In this document: piece after piece, positions 53,083 to 60,236 of the stretch
Layout of the letters: every line of letters begins with the position of its first letter
How positions within the stretch are numbered: position 1 is the first letter of the stretch
Origin: Flavisericum labens
Lineage (GTDB): Bacteria; Bacteroidota; Bacteroidia; Flavobacteriales; Flavobacteriaceae
Direction of reading: 5' to 3'
NCBI RefSeq assembly: GCF_045446075.1
Contig: NZ_JBJJBQ010000001.1
Coordinates: 620,001 to 684,000, forward strand
DNA: 64,000 nt
Made by a program: the position numbers and the translations under genes
The notes under the pieces: generated by a model
The model's input: only the letters and a program-made list of their open reading frames with translations
What the model was told of the DNA's origin: nothing
The model's database searches: none

Positions 53083-53517
53083 ATGTTTTCAAAAGCTTGC
53101 GAATACGGTATAAAAGCATCTATTTTTATTGCTATAAACTCTTATGAGAATAGGCGTGTTAGCCCTAAAGAAATTGCTAAGGAAATAGATTCTCCACAAG
53201 CATTTACAGCCAAAATTTTACAAGCCTTAGTGAAACATGATATTGTAAATTCCTTAAAGGGGGCTTATGGTGGTTTTGAAATTGATAAAAATAGAATAGC
53301 CAATGTTACACTGGCCCAAATTGTAAAAGCAATTGATGGCGATTCCATTTATAATGGATGTGGTTTGGGTTTACATAAATGTGATGAAGCACACCCTTGT
53401 CCTGTACACGATAAGTTTAAAAGTGTAAGAGAAGAATTAAAATATATGTTAGAAAACACAAGTTTAGAAGAATTAGCGCTTAACATAAAATCTGGAGCGT
53501 CGTTTTTAAAGGTTTAA
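53083..53517 (+). CDS. Rrf2-family iron-sulfur regulator, NsrR-like
   Basis: 144 residues with winged-helix N-terminus (MFSKACEYGIKASIFIAINSYENRRVSPKEIAKEIDSPQAFTAKIL). Three cysteines at about 93, 100 and 106 (CGLGLHKCDEAHPCPVHD) are placed for an iron-sulfur cluster, as in NsrR and IscR. The dimer releases DNA when NO destroys the cluster. The gene is followed by ric (50 bp gap) and both have the AGGAT-N6-rTCC-type operator, so autoregulation and control of ric are likely. NsrR versus IscR cannot be decided with certainty from the sequence. Confidence 0.85.
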   Translation: MFSKACEYGIKASIFIAINSYENRRVSPKEIAKEIDSPQAFTAKILQALVKHDIVNSLKGAYGGFEIDKNRIANVTLAQIVKAIDGDSIYNGCGLGLHKCDEAHPCPVHDKFKSVREELKYMLENTSLEELALNIKSGASFLKV

Positions 53518-53536
53518 AAAAAATTTGAATATAAAT

Positions 53537-53552
53537 AGGATAAAAACATCCG
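53537..53552. promoter_or_regulatory. operator AGGATAAAAACATCCG upstream of ric
   Basis: Matches the site before the Rrf2 gene in the first eight bases (AGGATAAA) and the TCC of the right arm, with the same 5-6-5 geometry. It lies 15-31 bp before the ric start codon, within the 50-bp gap between the two genes. Confidence 0.6.
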
Positions 53553-53567
53553 AATTAAAATAGTATT

Positions 53568-54302
53568 ATGGAAATATTAAGTAACAACGCCCAAAAGCAA
53601 ATAGGGCAATATGTGGCAGACGATTACCGAACTGCGGCCATATTCAGTAAGTATGGTATTGATTTTTGTTGTAAAGGCAACAGAACAATAGAAGAGGTGT
53701 GCACCAAAAAAAATATTGATGCCAACCAATTATTGGGCGAGCTTGAGACTTTGCTGAATTCAAAAACTAATCAATCTATTGATTACAATTCATGGCCGAT
53801 GGATTTATTGGTAGATTACATTGAAAAGAAACATCACAGGTATGTGGAAGAAAAAATCCCAGTTTTACGACAGTTTTTAGATAAGTTATGCCGAGTTCAT
53901 GGCGAGCGTCATCGCGAACTCTTTGAAATCAACGAGCTTTTTATAGCTTCAGCTAAAGAATTGTCCGCCCACATGAAAAAAGAAGAACTTATTCTTTTTC
54001 CATTTGTTAAGAAAATGGCTTCAGCCGTATCGAGCCAAAGTGGTGTTGAAGAACCATATTTCGGCACGGTTGAAAACCCAATAGCCATGATGATGCAGGA
54101 GCATGATAATGAAGGTGAACGTTTTAGAAAAATAGCTGAACTTACCAATAATTACAATCCGCCAGCTGATGCTTGTAATACCTATCGGGTAACCTATGCC
54201 ATGCTAGATGAATTTGAAAAAGACTTGCACCTTCATATCCATTTAGAAAATAATATTTTATTCCCTAAGGCCGTAAAACTAGAACAGCAGTTTGCTGAAT
54301 AG
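53568..54302 (+). CDS. ric: iron-sulfur cluster repair di-iron protein Ric (ScdA/YtfE)
   Basis: 244 residues, cytoplasmic. N-terminal ScdA_N domain with FCCKGNRTIEEVC (about 33-45), then a hemerythrin-like di-iron domain: HHRYVEE, HGERH, EELILFPF, QEHDNEGE and HLENNILFP supply the ligands. Repairs iron-sulfur clusters damaged by NO and oxidants. Operon partner of the Rrf2/NsrR-like gene; close to the nos operon, matching NO handling. A strong terminator follows at 54325. Confidence 0.95.
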   Translation: MEILSNNAQKQIGQYVADDYRTAAIFSKYGIDFCCKGNRTIEEVCTKKNIDANQLLGELETLLNSKTNQSIDYNSWPMDLLVDYIEKKHHRYVEEKIPVLRQFLDKLCRVHGERHRELFEINELFIASAKELSAHMKKEELILFPFVKKMASAVSSQSGVEEPYFGTVENPIAMMMQEHDNEGERFRKIAELTNNYNPPADACNTYRVTYAMLDEFEKDLHLHIHLENNILFPKAVKLEQQFAE

Positions 54303-54324
54303 TAATAGCAAAACGACCATTTAA

Positions 54325-54382
54325 TTGAAATAAATTCCCCCCGATGCACACTGTGTCGGGGGAGTTTATTTCAAATTTTTTT
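54325..54382 (+). terminator. strong terminator after ric
   Basis: Long stem: TTGAAATAAATTCCCCCCGA pairs with its partner ending in GGGGGAGTTTATTTCAA, with a short loop, followed by ATTTTTTT. Confidence 0.9.
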
Positions 54383-54505
54383 ATTACTATAAATGTTAAT
54401 TGTCCGACGATTTTGTAATAGAAAAGAAGCCTGTTTTACAAAAATGTTTTGGCTAGCCCAATTCACGGTAGTCACATAATGATAAGTTAGTTTTATGTAT
54501 ACCTT

Positions 54506-55288
54506 TTAAAAGTCTTTTTTCTTTGATATAAAGGCTATGCGAAGTACAGGTAATACTATCCATATAGATAGGCTTATAAATGATACTATTAATCCTAAAT
54601 TAGTGCCAAAGAATTTTTTAAAAACCGCTCCTGTGTAACCCAATAAAGCTGAAATATCTAGTTTCAAAAGGATTAGGGTTCGAGATAAATCGATAGGATT
54701 TAGCATTGTGCCAATTAAAGATAATTTGTCTAACGGATAATTTTCAAATAAGATTAACGACATTAAAAATATACCGTCATAAATTATGGATAAAAACAGC
54801 CATAATAAAATGGCGTAGCCAAAACCTTTTATTTTATTTTCGTTTGATAGTGCAATGTTAAATGCCAAAGCCGCAAAAATAAAGGTCAAAAAAGTTCCTG
54901 TTATCAGCAATAACGAAAAATCCCAAATAGCATTACTTTTAAACAAGCCATAAAATATAAAGGGAATGCCTAATCCCAGTATTAAACTCATAGATAGAGA
55001 AATAGCAACCCCTAAATATTGTCCCAAAAATATTGACGTTCGGTTTAAGGGCTGTGCTAACAGAAGTTCTGTAAATTCTTTAGAGTTGTAGTAGTACATT
55101 ACACCAAAAATGGTTCCTATTAACGGTACCAAAATTATAATGACATTCATTAAGGTAATAACCGCCTTAGATAAATCGTTGTTTAAAAATAATAATACAA
55201 TACTGAGCAGTAGATAAAATGTAAAGTAAACGTAACTCCAACGGCTGCGCATTAAATCGTAAAAACTGTATTTTAATATCTTAAACAT
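54506..55288 (-). CDS. nosY: NosY, ABC transporter permease for NosZ maturation
   Basis: 260 residues with six predicted membrane helices (ABC-2 type) and no substrate-binding domain: first helix YVYFTFYLLLSIVLLFL, then GTIFGVMYYYN near the first loop and a repeated hydrophobic section. It forms with NosF the NosFY transporter that, together with NosD, provides a sulfur species for the CuZ cluster. Its start overlaps the nosF end by 8 bp. Last gene of the operon. Confidence 0.85.
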   Translation of the reverse strand: MFKILKYSFYDLMRSRWSYVYFTFYLLLSIVLLFLNNDLSKAVITLMNVIIILVPLIGTIFGVMYYYNSKEFTELLLAQPLNRTSIFLGQYLGVAISLSMSLILGLGIPFIFYGLFKSNAIWDFSLLLITGTFLTFIFAALAFNIALSNENKIKGFGYAILLWLFLSIIYDGIFLMSLILFENYPLDKLSLIGTMLNPIDLSRTLILLKLDISALLGYTGAVFKKFFGTNLGLIVSFISLSIWIVLPVLRIAFISKKKDF

Positions 55289-55988
55289 GGTTGTTGGTTA
55301 ATATTGATGCAATGGCGTGTTCAAAATCTGGTTGCTTGGTCTGGGATTTTAATTCTGAGATAGCCCCTTTAAAGTATATTTTGCCATCTAATAAAAACAC
55401 AATTCCATCCGAAACTTCTTCAACAAAACTCATAATATGTGATGTTATTAATATGGTTTTGCCTTTTTTCTTTTCGGCTTGTATCAAGGTTTTTAATCGA
55501 ATTAATGATATAGGGTCTAATCCAGTTGTGGGTTCGTCAAGAATAATAAGCGGGCTATTAAACATAAAGGTTAGTACCAGGTTTACTTTTTGTTTTGTGC
55601 CACCAGAAAGGTTTCCTAATTTTTTATCCAGAAAAGGTTCAAGTTTAAAAAGTTCTATTAGTTGCTTGTCTTCATTGGTTTGCCCGCGTAAATCCTTAAT
55701 CATTGTAATAAGTTCGCTAACTTTTAAATTGTTAGGGAAATTGGCTATTTGTGGCAGGTAGTCAATTTTACGCCTGTAACTGGAGTTGTTTTTTATATTT
55801 TCGCCCAATACGGTAATGCTGCCTCTATTAGGAATAACCATCCCCAGGATAGATTTAATTAACGTGGTTTTTCCAGAGCCATTAGGGCCAAGTACCGCAA
55901 AAATACCCCCTTCTTGGATATCAAGATTTACTCCATTTAAAACAATGTTTTTATTGAATTTTTTATGTAGGTTTTGAATGCTTACCAT
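55281..55988 (-). CDS. nosF: NosF, ABC ATPase for NosZ maturation
   Basis: 235 residues. Walker A GPNGSGKTT (34-42), signature LSGGTKQK (about 130), Walker B LIILDEPTTGLD and the switch His in ITSH. Powers the NosY permease; soluble domain at the inner membrane. Overlaps nosD by 7 bp and nosY by 8 bp, so translation of nosDFY is coupled. Confidence 0.93.
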   Translation of the reverse strand: MVSIQNLHKKFNKNIVLNGVNLDIQEGGIFAVLGPNGSGKTTLIKSILGMVIPNRGSITVLGENIKNNSSYRRKIDYLPQIANFPNNLKVSELITMIKDLRGQTNEDKQLIELFKLEPFLDKKLGNLSGGTKQKVNLVLTFMFNSPLIILDEPTTGLDPISLIRLKTLIQAEKKKGKTILITSHIMSFVEEVSDGIVFLLDGKIYFKGAISELKSQTKQPDFEHAIASILTNNHV

Positions 55989-57217
55989 GTTATTTTTTTA
56001 ATTGAAGGGTTATGGTCCATTAAATTATCGGGCGTAAAAACGGGTGAAACTTTTTCAGAAAAATCAATAATATCAATAAACAAACTTCTAAGTAAAATAA
56101 TGGTTTCGGGCGTTCTGTTTACAACATACGAAAACAGTTTAACCGGTCTGTATGGCACATCACCTACGCCGTTTTTGTCTAAGTCATAACCTGTGTAATT
56201 GCTCCAATAGTTTCGGTTGAATACATTATCGTTTACCTTGCTATTGTATGAAATGTCAAAAGAATTATATAAAAAATTGTTACCTGAAAACTGGTTGGTA
56301 TAACAAGCACCCCTAACTTTTACGGCCCAACCATTTTTTATAAAATTATTGTTAGTGTAATTAATACGGTTGGAGCCTTCAATGTTAATACCAATGGTGT
56401 TTTCGTTAAATGTGTTTCCTATTATTTCGGCATCGTTAATTTCTTTTAAAAGTAGGCCGTAAGAGGCTGTACCCCAGTTTTCTTGGAAAACATTGTTGAG
56501 CATTTGTATTTTTTTAGAAAACATAACAGCAACCCCGGCACCATTATTTTCAAAGGTATTGTTTTGGTATATGTCGTTGTTTGAGAACATAAAATGTAGC
56601 CCGTATCTTAAGTTTTTGGTGCTAACATTGTTGTTGATATGGCAGTTATGTGAAAATTCTAAATAAATACCATCTCGAACACCCTGAATGATGTTGTTTT
56701 CAATTTGTATGTTTTTACAATACCAAAGCTGAATACCATTTCCAGAGTTGTATTCTTGTACCGCATCACCAATTATTTTATTATGGATTACCTTGCCGTT
56801 TTGTGCTTTTTCAAGATAAATTCCGAAAAACAGTTTTTCTAAAACTAAGTTTTTAATAACAAAATCTTTGCTTTTTTTTACCCGAATTGCAGCATAATCT
56901 TCAGTGTAACTAGTGCCAACGTTAATAATAAATAAACCATCTACCGTAACATTATCAGAAATAATGGTTATTATTTCACCTTTATTTTCCCCATCAATTA
57001 CAGGGTAATTTTTCCCAATAATGGTGAGTGGTTTGTCAATTAAAACATTATATGCTTTATAATTGCCTTTTTTGACCAAAATGGTGTCGTAGTCTTTTGC
57101 GACTGAAATGGCTTTTTTAAATGAAGATATCGCGCACGTGTTGCAAACCGAAATGGTTTTGGCCGTTGCGCTAAAACAACTTAAGAGCAATATAAAGATG
57201 TGTAGTAATGTTTTCAT
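55982..57217 (-). CDS. nosD: NosD, copper/sulfur-cluster maturation protein
   Basis: 411 residues, signal peptide (about 1-19) then a CASH-type parallel beta-helix of NosD-like repeats (for example GDAVQEYNSGNGIQLWYCKNIQIENNIIQGVRDGIYLEFSHNCHINNNV). Periplasmic; needed together with NosFY for assembly of the CuZ centre. Cys residues near the start (SVCNTCAISS) are a CxxC pair that may bind metal or sulfur. The 2-bp gap to the CopD-like gene shows a tight operon. Confidence 0.93.
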   Translation of the reverse strand: MKTLLHIFILLLSCFSATAKTISVCNTCAISSFKKAISVAKDYDTILVKKGNYKAYNVLIDKPLTIIGKNYPVIDGENKGEIITIISDNVTVDGLFIINVGTSYTEDYAAIRVKKSKDFVIKNLVLEKLFFGIYLEKAQNGKVIHNKIIGDAVQEYNSGNGIQLWYCKNIQIENNIIQGVRDGIYLEFSHNCHINNNVSTKNLRYGLHFMFSNNDIYQNNTFENNGAGVAVMFSKKIQMLNNVFQENWGTASYGLLLKEINDAEIIGNTFNENTIGINIEGSNRINYTNNNFIKNGWAVKVRGACYTNQFSGNNFLYNSFDISYNSKVNDNVFNRNYWSNYTGYDLDKNGVGDVPYRPVKLFSYVVNRTPETIILLRSLFIDIIDFSEKVSPVFTPDNLMDHNPSIKKITW

Positions 57218-57219
57218 TG

Positions 57220-57654
57220 TTATAATAAACCGCCTATTCTGGTGCTAAAACCTACAAATACAAACAAAACAGATAAAATAGTAACTAAAATAATATGGTA
57301 TGCAAGAGGTTTTAATTCTCTTTTTGGAATTAAAAAGAATCTTGCATGAACAGCCAATACTACTGTTGTTAATAATAATACAAGTTTTATGAATATGTGT
57401 TGGGTGTGATGGTTGTGAAAATCGAATTGAAAAAAATCTGGAGTATAAACAGTTGCCATATAAACTCCTGTAATCAACAAAATGAGTAAGGCTGGAATGC
57501 CAATGGGCTCATATTTAGATTCAAACTGCTCAATAACCGTAAAATCATTTTTTGCGATGGCTTTAGGTAAAAAACTTAACGAAAGGATAAGGTGGCCTCC
57601 AGTCCAGATAGTGGCACAAATGATATGTACAAATATGACTAGTTTTAAAAACAT
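57220..57654 (-). CDS. small CopD-family membrane protein
   Basis: 144 residues, four membrane helices. IFVHIICATIWTGGHLILSL with an early His in the first helix and FQFDFHNHHTQHIFIKLVLLLTTVVLAVHARFFLIPKR, with a His-rich turn (HNHHTQH), are typical of the CopD/DUF-type copper or heme-binding membrane proteins. It starts 1 bp after the fusion gene stop, so copper or electron handling for NosZ is likely. Confidence 0.7.
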   Translation of the reverse strand: MFLKLVIFVHIICATIWTGGHLILSLSFLPKAIAKNDFTVIEQFESKYEPIGIPALLILLITGVYMATVYTPDFFQFDFHNHHTQHIFIKLVLLLTTVVLAVHARFFLIPKRELKPLAYHIILVTILSVLFVFVGFSTRIGGLL

Positions 57655-57655
57655 G

Positions 57656-59056
57656 TTACAATATATTGTATTTTAATCCAATGTTGATATTTAGGTTTTC
57701 ATTCATTTGAATACCGTTATAGTCTTCAAAAATAGGTGCGCCCGCCTCAATGCCTAGTCTAAAATTTTTCAGGTTTGATGTTAGGGGAAAGGAAATGTTT
57801 AGTCCTAAAAATGTTTTTATTTTTTCGCCACCGTAGTTTTTAGTGTTAGCTGTAGTGATCATCATGGAGTTGAGGTCCGCATCCATTCCCGTAATATCTT
57901 CTTCAGAAATGCCTAATAAACGCCCAGATACGCTAAAGTTGGTTGATAATTTGTAAGCGCCCCAAATATGGAGCTGATAAGTGTGGCCAAGACGATAGTC
58001 TTCACTATTCTTGCCAGTTCTAATGGTGCTTAGAAATTGAGTTCCCCAAGAGGTGTTTGTGTAGTTTTGTTTGTAAGTAGCCCCAAGGGAGATGTCAAAA
58101 GTACCACTGCCTAATTGCATGGTATATGGTAATTTTGCATTATCCATCATTGGCGTGTTATCTTGATTTTCAATATTTCCAACAGGAATATTGAGTTTTC
58201 CGTTAAGGTGCAGTGAAGTTTTATGGTTGTTAAATAAGCCATAAAGCAAAGCCAACTTTAAATCGCCCATTCCCGAAGCACTTGTCATAAAATTATGCAG
58301 CATAGTCATGCCGTTCATCTGCATTTGTGCCGTTGCATCCATGTTTTTTTTTACATAGTTCTGCATAAGCATAAGGGTTAGTTTATTAGAAGGGGCGTAC
58401 ATAACTCCTAACATGTACATGTCCATGGTCATATTTTGAGGTGCTACCATGTAGGTGTTGTAAATGGCATCGTTGCTTACTGTATTGGTTCCGGATTTGT
58501 TGCCTTCCATAACCATGTTCATATAGCGAAAGGATACCATTAAACCACCTTTTTCATGTAAGTGGTCACCCATAATACCAATTGGTGCATGGGCATCTGG
58601 TCTATAATGGTCGTGGTGGTTATGGTCTATTGCCCCAAACTTCGAATTTTGAAACTTTAATTTAATGCCATCCCAAGTATATGTTTCACCACCTTTTTCT
58701 TTTTGTATTTCATTAGCAGTGACTTTGCTTTTAAAAGCCGAAAGGTTAGCTCCCATTGGACTAGGGATATCTTTGCTTTTTAAAAATGTAGCGGTTTTGG
58801 CATCTATAAGCTTTCCTGTTTTGTAATCTGAAACTTTTAAAGTTTTAAGCGAGCTTTCACTAGTGCTTTTTAAATAATTGATTAAACACTCAATAGCGTC
58901 AAATTGTAAAACCGTATTGTTGTTTTTTGTTGCTTCGGCATTGTGGTAGGTGTCCTTAATAAACATATTGCAGTGTACGCATTGACTCTTTTTTTGAGCG
59001 CTTACCGTTAAAAAAAGGCATAGAAACCCTGTGATAAATACATTTGTTAGTTTCAT
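57656..59056 (-). CDS. NosL-like domain fused to an outer-membrane beta-barrel
   Basis: 466 residues. Signal peptide (1-20), then a NosL-type domain (about 23-133) with the copper motif CVHCNM (26-31), FDAIECLINYLKS, SKDIPSPMGANLSAF and EKGGETYTWDG, all matching the separate nosL product downstream in sequence order (upstream in the operon). From about 135 a His-rich linker (DHNHHDHYRPDAHAPIGIMGDHLH) leads into a beta-barrel of about 330 residues, rich in methionines (NMTMDMYMLGVMYAP, MDATAQMQMNGMTML). It ends with a typical barrel strand INIGLKYNIL. This looks like an outer-membrane copper conduit combined with a copper chaperone for NosZ. The fusion is unbroken. Confidence 0.85.
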   Translation of the reverse strand: MKLTNVFITGFLCLFLTVSAQKKSQCVHCNMFIKDTYHNAEATKNNNTVLQFDAIECLINYLKSTSESSLKTLKVSDYKTGKLIDAKTATFLKSKDIPSPMGANLSAFKSKVTANEIQKEKGGETYTWDGIKLKFQNSKFGAIDHNHHDHYRPDAHAPIGIMGDHLHEKGGLMVSFRYMNMVMEGNKSGTNTVSNDAIYNTYMVAPQNMTMDMYMLGVMYAPSNKLTLMLMQNYVKKNMDATAQMQMNGMTMLHNFMTSASGMGDLKLALLYGLFNNHKTSLHLNGKLNIPVGNIENQDNTPMMDNAKLPYTMQLGSGTFDISLGATYKQNYTNTSWGTQFLSTIRTGKNSEDYRLGHTYQLHIWGAYKLSTNFSVSGRLLGISEEDITGMDADLNSMMITTANTKNYGGEKIKTFLGLNISFPLTSNLKNFRLGIEAGAPIFEDYNGIQMNENLNINIGLKYNIL

Positions 59057-59062
59057 CTTAAG

Positions 59063-59497
59063 CTATTTTAAATGGTTAATTAGCGCTTCCCATGAATACA
59101 ATTCGCCGCCCTTTTCTAACTGTACTTGTTTGGCATCTGCTTTGGTTTTGAAAGCAGAAAGAAAAGCCCCCATTGGACTGGGAATGTTTTTGCTGATTAA
59201 AAAAGTGGCTTGGGTCGCATCTATTAAACTTGCTGGTTCAGTGTAATTGTTGGATAGATATATTTTAATGTCTTGTTTGTTAAACTCTTTCATGAAGTTT
59301 ATCATGCATTCTGAAGCATCAAACTTATAAACCTTTCCTTTTTTGGTTACAATTTCAGCCGCATGGAGTTTGTCAACAATTGTCATTTTACAAAAATAGC
59401 ATCCGTCATTTCCATAATCTATGGATTTAGGGGTTGCATTACAGCTTATCAAAACCAATGGTAGGGCTAAAGCGTAAAAAAGTTTAAGTGTTTTCAT
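59063..59497 (-). CDS. nosL: NosL, copper chaperone lipoprotein
   Basis: 144 residues, lipobox LISC (Cys19). NosL domain with CYFCKM (33-38), which binds Cu(I), then FDASECMINFMKEF, SKNIPSPMGAFLSAF and LEKGGELYSWEALI. Delivers copper to NosZ in the periplasm. Starts 25 bp after the NosB-like gene and ends 6 bp before the fusion gene, which carries a second NosL domain. Confidence 0.93.
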   Translation of the reverse strand: MKTLKLFYALALPLVLISCNATPKSIDYGNDGCYFCKMTIVDKLHAAEIVTKKGKVYKFDASECMINFMKEFNKQDIKIYLSNNYTEPASLIDATQATFLISKNIPSPMGAFLSAFKTKADAKQVQLEKGGELYSWEALINHLK

Positions 59498-59522
59498 TTT
59501 TAGTGTTTTTTCCTTGCCTAAG

Positions 59523-60113
59523 TTAAGTGTTTTTGTGATTTTTTTTGCCTACTAGATAAGCAATAAAGGAGCATGCAATTCCTAGCCCCAAAAACAAGGC
59601 TCCTAATCTTGGATATGAATGCGCTCTAAAATTTAAAATATCCTTGCTTCCAAATAATGGCGGTTGGAATCCCATTACAGAACCATCTGGGTTAGTAAAT
59701 TTCATGATAGCTTTAGGGTCTAAATTGTGACCGTAGTCGTGCTCCCATAAATAAAAGTCGTATAAACCGGCACTGCTTAAGGCAATCATTAAGACAAACC
59801 AAAACATAAACCATTTGTAATTTCCTTTAAGAGCAATTAATAAGCCTATAACACTTGTGATAATGATTCCTAAAGGGAATATTCTAAATTCTGGTATAGC
59901 TTCTGGGATGTATTTCATGCCCACATAGTGGTTCATTAAATTAATGTTTTTAATATCGTGAGGGTGGGCATCAGAAAAGTCATTTATATGAATATACATG
60001 CCCAAAGGTATTGGATATTGCGGTGCTTCGAGTGTGATTTTCCAAAGCGGAAATAAAAATAGCCCAAGAGGTAAAATGACTGCAATTAGCATGATGATAT
60101 TTGACTTTTTCAT
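59523..60113 (-). CDS. NosB-like membrane protein of clade II nos clusters
   Basis: 196 residues with four predicted membrane helices (first IIMLIAVILPLGLFLFPLW, last YPRLGALFLGLGIACSFIAYLV). The long periplasmic loop includes MGMYIHINDFSDAHPHDIKNINLMNHYVGMKYIP. Clade II clusters, as described for Wolinella and others, carry a membrane protein NosB between nosZ and nosD; position and topology here match, but I cannot confirm orthology. Role in electron transfer or assembly is unknown. A hairpin (60163) separates it from nosZ. Confidence 0.65.
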   Translation of the reverse strand: MKKSNIIMLIAVILPLGLFLFPLWKITLEAPQYPIPLGMYIHINDFSDAHPHDIKNINLMNHYVGMKYIPEAIPEFRIFPLGIIITSVIGLLIALKGNYKWFMFWFVLMIALSSAGLYDFYLWEHDYGHNLDPKAIMKFTNPDGSVMGFQPPLFGSKDILNFRAHSYPRLGALFLGLGIACSFIAYLVGKKNHKNT

Positions 60114-60162
60114 TTTTTGGAATTTTAAAAGTTAATAGGTTTTCATCTTATGCTTTTAAAGT

Positions 60163-60194
60163 AAAGGCGAGAGCGAAAACGAACTCTCGCCTTT
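60163..60194 (-). terminator. stem-loop between nosZ and the NosB-like gene
   Basis: AAAGGCGAGAG (60163-60173) pairs with CTCTCGCCTTT (60184-60194), 11 bp, loop 10 bases. Lies 42 bp after the nosZ stop inside a 123-bp gap. May be a partial terminator or RNA stabiliser that sets more NosZ than maturation factors. Confidence 0.6.
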
Positions 60195-60236
60195 TTAAGA
60201 ATATTAATACTAAAATAGAACTCTGTTTATTTTTAA

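Noticed and set aside
53568..54302. Hemerythrin-only regulator
   Set aside because: The N-terminal ScdA_N domain with the CC motif identifies Ric rather than a generic hemerythrin.
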